Below are positions 1 to 8,173 of a DNA stretch of 64,000 nt, in pieces; position 1 is the stretch's first letter, and each line of letters begins with the position of its first letter. The DNA is taken from NCBI GenBank assembly GCA_022793655.1, contig JAAWDG010000011.1:51135-115134 (forward strand), in the 5' to 3' direction. This DNA comes from Clostridiales bacterium (GTDB lineage Bacteria > Bacillota > Clostridia > Oscillospirales > CAG-272). The position numbers were made by a program, and so were the translations under genes. The notes under the pieces are model-generated. The model was not told the DNA's origin. It worked only from the letters and a program-made list of their open reading frames with translations, and searched no databases.

Positions 1-936
1 CAAGCGCAAATAGAGGCTTTTACTGCCACAGGCGGCGCAGCACAGGATTGGCGCCCAACGGGAATGTTTTCGCTTTTGGTTCAGCAAAATGCTTCTGCCT
101 CGGCTACACAATATTGGGATGCTAATGGCGTGCTTGGCATAGTGATTGCCTTGGTGTGTGGTTTTAGCGCGGCGGCGCTTGGAGGTTTGCTCTATAGCTT
201 TATTACCATTACGCTGCGGGCCAACCAAAATGTGACTGGCTTGACACTGACTATTTTTGGCACTGGCGTAGCTAACTTTTTTGGCGGTTCGCTCGTAAAA
301 CTCTCGGGCGGTGTGGGACAAATTTCGGTGGCAACCACCAGCCAGGCTTTCAGAACAGGCTTGCCTTGGCTTTCTTCACAAGGCGTCATTGGTAAAGTGC
401 TTTTTTCGTATGGATTTTTGGTATATGCGGCGGTTATTTTGGCGATATTGCTTCATCTCTTTTTGTTTAAAACGCGCAAGGGCCTCAATTTACGAGCTGT
501 TGGCGAAAATCCGGCTACAGCCGATGCAGCAGGGCTTTCCATTACCAAGCATAAATATTTGGCCACCTGCCTTGGCGCTGGTATTACAGGCCTTGGCGGA
601 GTCTATTATGTCATGGACTATATTAAGGGGACTTGGGCGAATGACGGCACCATTGAAAAACTTGGCTGGTTAGCCGTGGCGCTGGTTATTTTTGCTACAT
701 GGAAATCGGTGCATGCTATTTGGGGCGCCTATGTTTTTGGATTTTTGTATTGGGCTTATTATTACGTGCCAAAGGTGTTCCCGTTTATTCAACTTTCCCG
801 AAAAAGCAGCGAGTTATTTAACATGCTGCCCTATGCCGTGACGATTTTGGTTCTGATTGTGGTGAGTTTACGCCGTAAAAAAGAAAATCAAGGGCCGGGT
901 TCTTTGGGTTTACCTTATTTTAGAGAAGAACGATAA
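1..936 (+). CDS. ABC transporter permease, nucleoside/simple-sugar type (5' truncated)
   Basis: Integral membrane permease of the BmpA/NupQ-type nucleoside or simple-sugar ABC importers. The frame is open from base 1, so the N-terminus lies outside the window and the ATG at 64 is probably internal. Several hydrophobic segments are visible, with the conserved cytoplasmic loop LNLRAVGENPATADAAG typical of this permease family, and the family's characteristic C-terminal LGLPYFREE tail. The ATPase, sister permease and binding protein would be expected upstream, outside the window. Nucleoside is the commonest substrate of this branch but cannot be proved here. Confidence 0.85.
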   Translation, partial: QAQIEAFTATGGAAQDWRPTGMFSLLVQQNASASATQYWDANGVLGIVIALVCGFSAAALGGLLYSFITITLRANQNVTGLTLTIFGTGVANFFGGSLVKLSGGVGQISVATTSQAFRTGLPWLSSQGVIGKVLFSYGFLVYAAVILAILLHLFLFKTRKGLNLRAVGENPATADAAGLSITKHKYLATCLGAGITGLGGVYYVMDYIKGTWANDGTIEKLGWLAVALVIFATWKSVHAIWGAYVFGFLYWAYYYVPKVFPFIQLSRKSSELFNMLPYAVTILVLIVVSLRRKKENQGPGSLGLPYFREER

Positions 937-1079
937 TATATTTTAACTTTAGCCAGGCAAGAAGCGATTGTTAAGACCGCTTCTTGCTTTTTCTTTCCCC
1001 CTTTTATTACCAATTCATTTTTTGTTTATGCTTTGTACCTGCCGTCAATACTTGTTATAGTAACCTTTGGGAGTGTAAC

Positions 1080-1874
1080 ATGTATTATAGCAAGGTAGAA
1101 ATATGCGGGGTGAATACGGCGAAACTGCCGACTTTAACCGATAAAGAGAAAATAGAATTGCTGCAAAAAGCGCAGTCCGGCGATGAGTGTGCCAGAGAAC
1201 GGTTGATCAGCGGAAACTTGCGATTGGTGCTGTCTGTGATACAGCGTTTTTCGGCACGGGGTGAAAATCCAGATGATTTATTTCAAGTGGGTTGCGTAGG
1301 GCTGATTAAATCCATTGACAATTTTAATACTGAATTAGATGTAAAATTCTCAACTTATGCCGTACCAATGATTATTGGCGAGATTCGGCGTTATTTGCGG
1401 GATAATAATTCCATTCGCGTCAGCCGATCAGTGCGTGATTTAGCCTACCGCGCGTTAAGTGCGCGGGATGTATTGTCTAAAAAGATGGCGAAGGAGCCGA
1501 CCGTAGAGGAAATTACCAAACAAATTATAGAAGAAGGGTTCGATTGTACGTCAGAGGATGTCGCTGCAGCCTTAGAGGCGATTATTGAACCGGTTTCGTT
1601 GTTTGATCCTGTCTATAACGATGGTTCTTCTGGCGAGACGCTCTATGTGATGGATCAAGTCAAAGACGCCGAGAATACCGATGAAAGCTGGCTTGAGAAT
1701 ATTGCTATTAATGAAGCTATGAAAAAATTGGGCGAGCGGGAGCGTTCAATCATTGACAAACGCTATTATAAGGGAAAAACACAAATGGAAATTGCCGATG
1801 AAATGGGCATTTCCCAAGCGCAGGTTTCCAGATTAGAAAAAGGGGCGCTTTCACGTATTCGCAAAAGTCTGTAG
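1080..1874 (+). CDS. sigG: RNA polymerase sporulation sigma factor SigG
   Basis: Forespore-specific sigma factor directing late sporulation genes such as germination and DNA-protection proteins. It begins MYYSKVEICGVNTAKLP, the diagnostic sigma-G N-terminus (Bacillus: KVEICGVDTSKLP). Region 2 carries NLRLVLSVIQRF, DDLFQVGCVGLIKSIDNF and FSTYAVPMIIGEIRRYLRD; region 4 ends with the helix-turn-helix GKTQMEIADEMGISQAQVSRLEK. The 264-aa length is usual. The ATG at 1080 is chosen because GGGAG lies 6 nt upstream and the family N-terminus starts there; a further in-frame ATG at 984 would add an unrelated hydrophobic stretch. The usual spoIIGA-sigE neighbours are absent. Confidence 0.95.
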   Translation: MYYSKVEICGVNTAKLPTLTDKEKIELLQKAQSGDECARERLISGNLRLVLSVIQRFSARGENPDDLFQVGCVGLIKSIDNFNTELDVKFSTYAVPMIIGEIRRYLRDNNSIRVSRSVRDLAYRALSARDVLSKKMAKEPTVEEITKQIIEEGFDCTSEDVAAALEAIIEPVSLFDPVYNDGSSGETLYVMDQVKDAENTDESWLENIAINEAMKKLGERERSIIDKRYYKGKTQMEIADEMGISQAQVSRLEKGALSRIRKSL

Positions 1875-1876
1875 TC

Positions 1877-1905
1877 TTGACAGGGAATCCAAAATAGCAT
1901 ATAAT
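1877..1905 (+). promoter_or_regulatory. Consensus sigma-A promoter of coaX
   Basis: TTGACA at 1877-1882, 17-nt spacer, TATAAT at 1900-1905: an exact match to the vegetative consensus, starting 2 nt after the sigG stop. Predicted start near 1912 gives a very short leader before the AGAGG at 1915. It lets coaX be expressed independently of sigG. Confidence 0.85.
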
Positions 1906-1925
1906 AAGAAAAAAAGAGGCTGCTA

Positions 1926-2747
1926 ATGGAATCAGCCTCTTCTTTGAGTAAGAAAGCGAATGAAAGCATGATTTTTGCAGCGGATATTGGCAATTCCAGC
2001 ATTTCGGTGGGGATTTATACGCAAGAGGGTACCCTTGCGCTGAGTTTTAAACTCTCTTGTGACCGTGCTAAAAGTGAAGATGAATATGCGGTCATGCTGA
2101 AAAATATCTTTGATATCTATGCTTTTGAGCAAACATTGGTGCATCATGTCATTATCGGCTCGGTTGTGCCGGCGCTTACGTTTGTGCTTTGCTCGGCGAC
2201 ACAAAAATTGTTTAAAGGCGTAAGGCCGCTTGTGGTGGGGCCAGGCATTAAAACTTCGCTTGATATCAAAGTGGATCATCCGTCTGAATTAGGAGCCGAT
2301 ATTGTGGCGAATGCGGTGGCGGCTATCAAGCGCTTTCCCGCCCCGATTGCGATTGTCGATTTGGGCACAGCGACTACGGTTACCGTCATTAACAAGAAAA
2401 AGCAGCTCACCGATGTGTTTATTTACCCGGGTGTTCAGTCATCCCTTCGTGCGGTGAGCAGTGACGCGGCCGAGTTGCCGCAGATTGCTTTGTCGGAACC
2501 GAAAGCTTTTGCGGGTAAAAACACAGCGGTGAGTATGAATGCAGGTATTTTATATGCCAATGCCTTTGCCGTAGATGGCTTTATAAAGAAAATAAAATTG
2601 ACTTATCAGATGGAGAAACTCAGTGTAGTGGCCACCGGCGGCATGGCTGAACTTGTGACGCCGATTTGCGAAACACTCGTTACGGTGCGTAAGCATTTAA
2701 CCTTAAAAGGACTCTACTATATTTACTTAAAAAACAGTACAAACTGA
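1926..2747 (+). CDS. coaX: Type III pantothenate kinase
   Basis: Phosphorylates pantothenate, the first step of coenzyme A synthesis, in the cytosol. ASKHA-fold signatures are present: N-terminal phosphate loop FAADIGNSSISVGIY, the SELGADIVANAVAA segment of type III enzymes, and IAIVDLGTATTVTVI. Length (273 aa, or 259 from the second start) fits the family. The start at 1926 has AGAGG 6 nt upstream; an alternative ATG at 1968, directly before the family-conserved N-terminus, lacks a clear RBS. The next gene encodes an ECF substrate-binding component, consistent with import and capture of pantothenate. It has its own strong promoter. Confidence 0.9.
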   Translation: MESASSLSKKANESMIFAADIGNSSISVGIYTQEGTLALSFKLSCDRAKSEDEYAVMLKNIFDIYAFEQTLVHHVIIGSVVPALTFVLCSATQKLFKGVRPLVVGPGIKTSLDIKVDHPSELGADIVANAVAAIKRFPAPIAIVDLGTATTVTVINKKKQLTDVFIYPGVQSSLRAVSSDAAELPQIALSEPKAFAGKNTAVSMNAGILYANAFAVDGFIKKIKLTYQMEKLSVVATGGMAELVTPICETLVTVRKHLTLKGLYYIYLKNSTN

Positions 2748-2842
2748 CTGAAGCTGCACCCAGTGGGGCGGTATTTGGTCTTTTGTAAATAAATTTTTGT
2801 ACGCTGTATCCAGAAAGTGGAACGGCAGTAAGGAGGCCTATT

Positions 2843-3430
2843 ATGGCAACAAACACACAAGCAAAAACAATGAAAATGGTGCAGATGGCACTGCTCGCCG
2901 CGATTGTGGTGGTATTGCAGCTGTTAAGCTACTCCATCAAACTGGGGACGTTTAATTTGACGTTGGTTTTAATCCCTGTGGTATTAGGCGCTGTTTTGTT
3001 TGGCCCAAAAGAAGGGGCGTTTTTAGGCGGCGTTTTTGGGGTGGTCGTATTGATCGCCTGTATTTCCGGCATGGATGCCGGCGGTAATATACTGTGGAAT
3101 GTCAATCCCTTTTTAACAGCCGTTGTTTGTATACTAAAGGGCGCAGCAGGCGGTCTTGTTTCTGCCTTAGTTTATCGGGCACTGTCTAAAACAAATGATT
3201 TTGTAGGAACTATGGCAGCGGCGATCGTGTGTCCGGTTGTGAATACAGGTTTATTTTGTCTTTGCCTGTTTCTCTTTTTCCGTGATACGCTTACGGCTTG
3301 GGCCGGTGGAAACGATCTTGTGACTTATATTTTTGTTTCTTTAATTGGCGTTAACTTTTTGATTGAACTCGGCGTGAACGTTGTGTTTGGACCGGCGATT
3401 AAAACAATCTTAAAAGCAATTAAAAAATGA
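2843..3430 (+). CDS. ECF transporter S component, probable pantothenate uptake
   Basis: Small membrane substrate-binding subunit of an energy-coupling-factor vitamin importer; it would share a general EcfA/A'/T module encoded elsewhere. The 195-aa protein has about six hydrophobic segments and the ECF-S features: a basic N-terminus followed by MALLAAIVVVLQLL, a glycine-rich VLGAVLFGPKEGAFLGG segment, and NPFLTAVVCILKGAAGGLVSALVY. AAGGAGG at 2830-2836 sets the ATG at 2843. Its position 95 nt after coaX supports a PanT-like role; that assignment rests on context, not on a recognised substrate signature. Confidence 0.75.
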   Translation: MATNTQAKTMKMVQMALLAAIVVVLQLLSYSIKLGTFNLTLVLIPVVLGAVLFGPKEGAFLGGVFGVVVLIACISGMDAGGNILWNVNPFLTAVVCILKGAAGGLVSALVYRALSKTNDFVGTMAAAIVCPVVNTGLFCLCLFLFFRDTLTAWAGGNDLVTYIFVSLIGVNFLIELGVNVVFGPAIKTILKAIKK

Positions 3431-3460
3431 GATTGACTTGAAAAAATTTACATGAATAAG

Positions 3461-3490
3461 CGGCAGGAAAATGTCCTGCCGTTTATTTTC
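3461..3490 (+). terminator. Intrinsic terminator after the ECF S gene
   Basis: Perfect 8-bp stem CGGCAGGA (3461-3468) / TCCTGCCG (3474-3481), 5-nt loop, followed by TTTATTTTC. Confidence 0.85.
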
Positions 3491-3562
3491 TCTGTTTACA
3501 TAAATATACAGATGTGGCTAACCGTATGTAAATACGAGAACCAAAAGAAAATGGGAGGAGCC

Positions 3563-4057
3563 GTGGAAAAAATAATTGTGATTGGATGTCCTGGTGCAGG
3601 CAAAAGCACTTTTGCCAGAGGTTTAAGAGAGCGAACAGGGCTGCCTCTCTATTATTTAGATAGGATCTGGCATAAGCCAGACCGCACCAATGTGTCAAGA
3701 GAAGAATTTGACGCACAGCTGAAAACGATGATAGCAGGGGAGCGGTGGATTATTGACGGCAATTATATACGCACGATGGAAATGCGTCTCGAAGCGTGCG
3801 ATACGGTGTTTTTCTTAGATTATCCGCTTGCGCTTTGTCTGGCGGGTGTAGAGGCTCGTATTGGCAAGCCGCGGGAGGATATGCCCTGGATAGAAACAGA
3901 ATTTGATGAAGAGTTCAAACAATGGATACTTGATTTTTCTGAAACGCAACGGCCAAAGATCATGGATTTAATAGCAAAATATCAAAAAGAGAAACATATT
4001 ATGATTTTTACTTCCAGAGAAGAGGCGGATCAATATTTAACTGCATTATTATCGTAA
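3563..4057 (+). CDS. P-loop NTPase, adenylate-kinase-like (FlaR / topology-modulation family)
   Basis: A 164-aa cytosolic protein of the small kinase-like P-loop group often named FlaR or DNA topology modulation protein. Walker A is IVIGCPGAGKST near the N-terminus, followed by the YYLDRIWHKP and WIIDGNYIRTMEMRLEACDTVFFLDYP motifs shared by this family. The GTG at 3563 is chosen because GGGAGG lies 4 nt upstream; a longer reading from the ATG at 3452 would run through the preceding terminator. The physiological substrate is unknown. It appears to be a single-gene unit ending in a bidirectional terminator. Confidence 0.75.
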   Translation: MEKIIVIGCPGAGKSTFARGLRERTGLPLYYLDRIWHKPDRTNVSREEFDAQLKTMIAGERWIIDGNYIRTMEMRLEACDTVFFLDYPLALCLAGVEARIGKPREDMPWIETEFDEEFKQWILDFSETQRPKIMDLIAKYQKEKHIMIFTSREEADQYLTALLS

Positions 4058-4092
4058 ACAAAAAAGACGCTTTTAAAAAGCGTCTTTTTTAT
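4058..4092. terminator. Bidirectional terminator between convergent genes
   Basis: A-rich arm plus GACGC, a short A/T loop, then GCGTC plus a T run (about 4061-4090). It works as an intrinsic terminator in both directions, for the kinase-like gene (+) and the DegV gene (-). Confidence 0.85.
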
Positions 4093-4101
4093 GGGATTTT
4101 A

Positions 4102-4965
4102 TTACCGTACCGAACCATAATAGAATAAAGCTAACGTGCCGGGTCCTGAGTGTGCGCCGATGACTGGTCCTACCGGATTAATTTCGATGCGCTCGGGATG
4201 AAAATGCTCCTCAATCATGTCGGCTAAGCTCTGCGCGTCCTCGATACAATCGCCGTGTGAAATGAAAACGGTTTTGTACTTTTCCATACGGGCGGTTTCT
4301 TTCATTTTGTCAAACATGGCGATAATCGATTGTTTTCGCCCTCTGGCTTTCCCAATATTGATGAGCCGTCCCTCGTCGTCTACATGCAAAACTGGCTTAA
4401 CGCCCAACATGGAACCAACAATCGCCGTCGCTGCGTTGACGCGTCCACCTCTTTTTAAGAAAAACAGATCGTCCACCGTAAACTGGTGACAGATATGCAG
4501 TTTGTTTTCTTCACAAAAACGGGATACTTCGTCAATTTCGCATCCTTCATCTCTCATTTTGGCTGCATAATAGATGAGCAGGCCTTGCCCTAAAGAGGCG
4601 CATAAGGAATCAACCGTGCAGATTTTACGGTCGGGAAATTCAGACGCCAGCTCATCGGCGGCTAATTTACCATTATTGTAGGTGGCTGAGAGGGCAGAGG
4701 AAAAGCCGATATATAAAATATCGTTGCCGGATTCAAGGCTTTTTTTCATTTCGTCTTTAAAACATCCCATGTTTACAGCAGAGGTCTTGGCGCTTTTCTT
4801 GTTTCTGAGTTCGGCATAAAACTGTTTAATATCGACCTGATCATTTGGCTTTGCCGGCTGGTCTTCTACAATGACATCTAACTGCAATACATGTAAAGAC
4901 AATTCTTGAATCATTTCTTGGCTCATATCGCAGGAAGAATCGGTAAAAATTTCGAATTTGTTCAT
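4102..4965 (-). CDS. DegV family fatty-acid-binding protein
   Basis: DegV/FakB-type protein that binds a fatty acid in a two-domain fold; FakB relatives present fatty acids to the FakA kinase. Motifs: N-terminal IFTDSSCDM, central SSALSATYNNGKLAADE, DDLFFLKRGGRVN and the C-terminal GPVIGAHSGPGTLALFYYG that closes the lipid pocket. The 287-aa length is typical. AAGGA lies 10 nt upstream of the ATG on the minus strand. No fakA is nearby, so the partner is presumably encoded elsewhere. Confidence 0.9.
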   Translation of the reverse strand: MNKFEIFTDSSCDMSQEMIQELSLHVLQLDVIVEDQPAKPNDQVDIKQFYAELRNKKSAKTSAVNMGCFKDEMKKSLESGNDILYIGFSSALSATYNNGKLAADELASEFPDRKICTVDSLCASLGQGLLIYYAAKMRDEGCEIDEVSRFCEENKLHICHQFTVDDLFFLKRGGRVNAATAIVGSMLGVKPVLHVDDEGRLINIGKARGRKQSIIAMFDKMKETARMEKYKTVFISHGDCIEDAQSLADMIEEHFHPERIEINPVGPVIGAHSGPGTLALFYYGSVR

Positions 4966-5097
4966 AGGCGTAAAGTCCTTTCTGTGAAATATAGTGATTG
5001 AAAAAACAGAATATTTATGGTAAGATAATTATAATATATTATGCGGTTTTGATTCAATAACAATTTTGTAAAATCGCTCTATTTTAGCAAAGAGAGT

Positions 5098-5114
5098 TTC
5101 TACTGATGGTAGAA
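5098..5114 (+). promoter_or_regulatory. Possible operator upstream of the XRE-membrane gene
   Basis: Inverted repeat TTCTAC - 5 nt - GTAGAA, about 20 nt before the start codon of an XRE-type regulator. Its position suggests autoregulation; only the symmetry is seen. Confidence 0.35.
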
Positions 5115-5134
5115 TGCGGTGATATAAGGAAATA

Positions 5135-5725
5135 ATGGACGAAACAACGATTAAAAAAACGATTGCAGAAAATATAGCATATTATCGAAAAAAGATTGGC
5201 TTGACACAATCAGAACTTTCCGAGAAGATTAATTATTCAGATAAATCAGTTTCAAAATGGGAGAGGGGCGATGGCCTGCCCGATGTGCTTGTGTTAAGCG
5301 AATTAGCCGAATTGTATGGCGTCACCTTAAATGATTTGGTTTCAGCCGGTCATAAAAAAGATCCAGCGAAAAGGCGAACGCGTATAAGAGTTTTTATTAC
5401 GCTTTTGTCAGCGGGTCTGCCGTGGTTAGTGGCGGCCGTTGTTTATTTTATTATCAAGTTAGCTGCACCGGAATATGCCTATGCAGAGCATTTTTTTCTC
5501 TATGCGATTGCTGTCTGCGGCATTGTCTCCACCGTTTTAACGACTCTTTGGTTTTCATATCTTTGGCAAATGTTATCAGTATCCATGATTGTGTGGGGCG
5601 TGGCGGTATCAGTTCACTTTACCTGTCGCATTCCGGAGGCGATTTATATTTACATTATAGCCGCGGTCATGCAGATTTTAACCTTGTTTTGGTTTACCAT
5701 GAAAAAATTGGGTAATAAAAATTAG
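5135..5725 (+). CDS. XRE-family regulator with C-terminal membrane domain
   Basis: N-terminal Cro/C1 helix-turn-helix (about residues 8-65), including IAYYRKKIGLTQSELSEKIN and SVSKWERGDGLPDVLVLSELAELY, joined to a membrane domain with about four hydrophobic segments (residues ~85-190). This architecture is common in Firmicutes, where the HTH may be held at the membrane; the signal is unknown. AAGGA lies 4 nt before the ATG. An inverted repeat upstream may be its operator. It stands alone between two terminators. Confidence 0.8.
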   Translation: MDETTIKKTIAENIAYYRKKIGLTQSELSEKINYSDKSVSKWERGDGLPDVLVLSELAELYGVTLNDLVSAGHKKDPAKRRTRIRVFITLLSAGLPWLVAAVVYFIIKLAAPEYAYAEHFFLYAIAVCGIVSTVLTTLWFSYLWQMLSVSMIVWGVAVSVHFTCRIPEAIYIYIIAAVMQILTLFWFTMKKLGNKN

Positions 5726-5736
5726 AATGTAATAGG

Positions 5737-5778
5737 TAAAAAACGACTTTTCTGCGATAGCAGAAAAGCCGTTTTTTT
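5737..5778. terminator. Bidirectional terminator between the XRE gene and thrS
   Basis: Stem AAAACG-A-CTTTTCTGC / GCAGAAAAG-C-CGTTTT with a GATA loop and flanking A and T runs. It serves the plus-strand XRE gene and minus-strand thrS. Confidence 0.85.
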
Positions 5779-5784
5779 AGTTCT

Positions 5785-7716
5785 TTACTTTATTTTATCA
5801 TTGACTTCTTTTAGGGCTTTCTCAATGAAAGCGTCAACTGACATAGCGCCTAAATCTTCGCCTTTGCGGTTGCGTACCGAAACGGTGCCAGATTCCATTT
5901 CTTTTGCGCCGATAATCAGCATGTAAGGCAGCTTTTCAAGCTGTGCCTCACGAATTTTATAGCCAATTTTTTCATTTCGATCGTCAACGCTAACTTTAAG
6001 TCCTATAGCCGTACAGCGGTTTGCAATTTCATGCGCGTAGTCAGCCTGTTCATCACCAATCGGCAGCAAACGAATTTGTTCAGGACTAAGCCACATGGGC
6101 AGTGCACCGGCATATTTTTCAATTAGCAGTGCCAAGGTTCTTTCGTAACAGCCGATGCTGGTACGGTGAATAATGTAAGGTGTTTTGGCTTTGCCATCCG
6201 AATCTGTATACTTCATGTCAAACTTTTCAGCTAAAAGCATGTCAATTTGAATGGTGATAATCGTATCTTCTTTGCCATGGACGTTTTTCATTTGAATGTC
6301 AAGTTTGGGGCCGTAGAATGCAGCTTCACCAATGCCGATTTCATAGTCAATACCCATGTTGTCTAAAATCTTACCCATAACAGCTTGGGCATGATCCCAT
6401 TGTTCGGTTGTTCCTTCAAATTTTTCTGTGTTCGTGGGATCCCATTGCGAGAAACGATAGGTACAGTCATCGGCAAGTCCCAGTGTTTCAAGCATATGTT
6501 TTGCTAATGCGAAACAGCCTTTAAATTCTTCTTCTAACTGGTCAGGGCGGATGATGAGATGCCCCTCTGAAATCGTGAACTGCCGCACCCGGATGAGGCC
6601 ATGCATTTCACCTGAATCCTCATTACGGAATAGCGTAGAGGTTTCACCAAATCGCATGGGCAGATCACGATAGGAGCGTTTGCGGTTTAAATATGCCTGG
6701 TATTGAAAAGGGCAGGTCATAGGTCGCAGGGCAAAACATTCTTTTGTTTCATCGTCTGGATCGCCTAAAATAAACATACCATCGCGGTAATGATCCCAGT
6801 GTCCTGAGATTTTATAGAGATCTCTTTTAGCCATGAAGGGTGTTTTGGTGAGCAGGTAGCCTCTTTTTTCCTCTTCATCCTCTACCCAGCGCTGCAATGT
6901 TTGAATGACTCTAGCGCCTTTAGGTAAGAGAATTGGCAAGCCTTGGCCAATTACCTCTGAAGTCATGAAAAATTCAAGTTCACGTCCTAATTTATTGTGA
7001 TCTCTTTTTTGTGCCTCTTCGACTTGTGTTAAATAGGCATTTAATTGATCTTTGGCTGGAAAGGCCGTGCCATAAATACGCTGCAGCTGCTTGTTTTTGG
7101 CGTTGCCTTCCCAATAAGCGCCTGTACACTGGGTTAGCTTCAGCGCTTTAATGGCACCCGTGGAAAATAGGTGAGGACCTGCGCAAAGATCGATAAAATC
7201 TCCTTGTTTATAGAAGCTGATCTCTTCGCCTTCCGGCACTTTTTCAATTAATAATACTTTATAGGGTTCGCCTTTTTCCTGCATCAGTTTAATGGCCTCA
7301 TCGCGGGGCAGGCAAAAGCGTTCTAAACGTTGATTTTCTTTGACGATTTTTTTCATTTCTGCTTCGATTTTAGCAAGGATATCAGCCGAAAAGGGAACTT
7401 CTGAATCAAAGTCGTAATAGAATCCGTTGTCAATCGCAGGGCCAATGGTCAACTTTACTTCGGGAAATAAACGTTTGACTGCTTGCGCCAATACATGAGA
7501 GGCGGTGTGCCAAAAAACTTTTTTGCCGCCGGTCGATGCAAAAGTAAGCGGAACAAGTTCGCAATCGGTATCAATGGTGGTTGTTAAATCACATGTTTTA
7601 CCGTTTATTTCACAAGCAAGAATATCACGGCTGACCGGACCTTGCGAAGCAAGTGCTTCGTAAGCGGTAAGAGGCTGTTCGAAGCAAAGCTCTTTTTGTT
7701 CTACGTTGATTTTCAT
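5785..7716 (-). CDS. thrS: Threonyl-tRNA synthetase
   Basis: Charges tRNA-Thr with threonine. The 643-aa protein has the full ThrRS order: TGS domain (~1-62), the N2 editing/SAD domain with HTASHVLAQAVKRLFP and DLCAGPHLFSTG (~70-220), class II catalytic core with motif 2 MRFGETSTLFRNEDSGEMHGL, RQFTISEGH and motif 3 IHRTSIGCYERTLALL (~270-530), and a C-terminal anticodon-binding domain (~540-640). The start has AAGGAG at 7725-7730 on the minus strand. Expression is controlled by the T-box leader immediately upstream. Single-gene transcription unit. Confidence 0.97.
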   Translation of the reverse strand: MKINVEQKELCFEQPLTAYEALASQGPVSRDILACEINGKTCDLTTTIDTDCELVPLTFASTGGKKVFWHTASHVLAQAVKRLFPEVKLTIGPAIDNGFYYDFDSEVPFSADILAKIEAEMKKIVKENQRLERFCLPRDEAIKLMQEKGEPYKVLLIEKVPEGEEISFYKQGDFIDLCAGPHLFSTGAIKALKLTQCTGAYWEGNAKNKQLQRIYGTAFPAKDQLNAYLTQVEEAQKRDHNKLGRELEFFMTSEVIGQGLPILLPKGARVIQTLQRWVEDEEEKRGYLLTKTPFMAKRDLYKISGHWDHYRDGMFILGDPDDETKECFALRPMTCPFQYQAYLNRKRSYRDLPMRFGETSTLFRNEDSGEMHGLIRVRQFTISEGHLIIRPDQLEEEFKGCFALAKHMLETLGLADDCTYRFSQWDPTNTEKFEGTTEQWDHAQAVMGKILDNMGIDYEIGIGEAAFYGPKLDIQMKNVHGKEDTIITIQIDMLLAEKFDMKYTDSDGKAKTPYIIHRTSIGCYERTLALLIEKYAGALPMWLSPEQIRLLPIGDEQADYAHEIANRCTAIGLKVSVDDRNEKIGYKIREAQLEKLPYMLIIGAKEMESGTVSVRNRKGEDLGAMSVDAFIEKALKEVNDKIK

Positions 7717-7831
7717 GATGCATACTCCTTAATATAAAATAAACACCCCGGACACATGTGTCCGGGGTGTAGATTGCGGTATCGTTCAATCTGCACGGTT
7801 CCACCCGAGCTTTTCTCTCATTTCATATAAT

Positions 7832-7872
7832 GAAGACACCATAAAGCAAATACAAACATAACAAGGTGTCTT
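7832..7872. repeat. 41-nt direct repeat, copy 1 (inside T-box leader)
   Basis: Identical over 41 nt to 7925-7965. Each copy has AAGACACC and GGTGTCTT arms that can form an 8-bp hairpin with a 24-nt loop. Confidence 0.95.
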
Positions 7873-7924
7873 CTTGAAAATTCACCGCTAAAGCAGTGCA
7901 TTTTCCAACGCTTACTCGTTTAAC

Positions 7925-7965
7925 GAAGACACCATAAAGCAAATACAAACATAACAAGGTGTCTT
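7925..7965. repeat. 41-nt direct repeat, copy 2 (inside T-box leader)
   Basis: Second perfect copy, 93 nt from the first. Adjacent CCATAAAGC on the minus strand can alternatively pair with GCTTTATGG inside the repeat. Confidence 0.95.
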
Positions 7966-8082
7966 TACGCTTTATGGTATAATATAAAAATGGTAAGTGG
8001 TATTTTTATAATGTCTACCGCGGTTTCACACCCACGCCGCTCTCTTGAGGCGACCTTTTATAAAAACATATCTTACAATAGC

Positions 8083-8111
8083 ATCTTACCATATGCGTAT
8101 TTTTTTGTCAA
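8083..8111 (-). promoter_or_regulatory. thrS promoter
   Basis: Minus strand TTGACA (8111-8106), 17-nt spacer, TAAGAT (8088-8083). Predicted transcript start near 8076, at the 5' side of T-box stem I. Its -35 box lies 7 nt from the -35 box of the divergent HAD promoter. Confidence 0.75.
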
Positions 8112-8118
8112 GGGCGAG

Positions 8119-8147
8119 TTGACAAAAAAGTCGCGCTGTGCTAAAAT
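8119..8147 (+). promoter_or_regulatory. Promoter of the HAD phosphatase gene
   Basis: TTGACA (8119-8124), 17-nt spacer, TAAAAT (8142-8147), divergent from the thrS promoter. Confidence 0.75.
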
Positions 8148-8173
8148 AGCGCCTGAAAATGGGGGGCGACGTC

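Larger units (their letters stand above)
7736..8076 (-). promoter_or_regulatory. Threonine T-box leader of thrS
   Basis: Read on the minus strand, the leader carries the T-box core GGGTGGAACCGTGC (complement of 7793-7806) followed by a strong terminator, a 28-nt palindrome at 7743-7770 with a U-rich tail. At its 5' end GTAAG/CTTAC and TTTTTAT/ATAAAAA can form stem I enclosing an internal loop that contains ACC, a threonine codon, followed by A, as expected for a specifier loop. Uncharged tRNA-Thr would pair with both sites and favour antitermination. The middle holds a perfect 41-nt direct repeat (7832-7872 and 7925-7965), unusual for a T-box. Confidence 0.92.

Noticed and set aside
3452..3562. 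N-terminal extension of the kinase-like protein from the ATG at 3452
   Set aside because: It would be translated through the preceding intrinsic terminator, and the GTG at 3563 has the strong SD.
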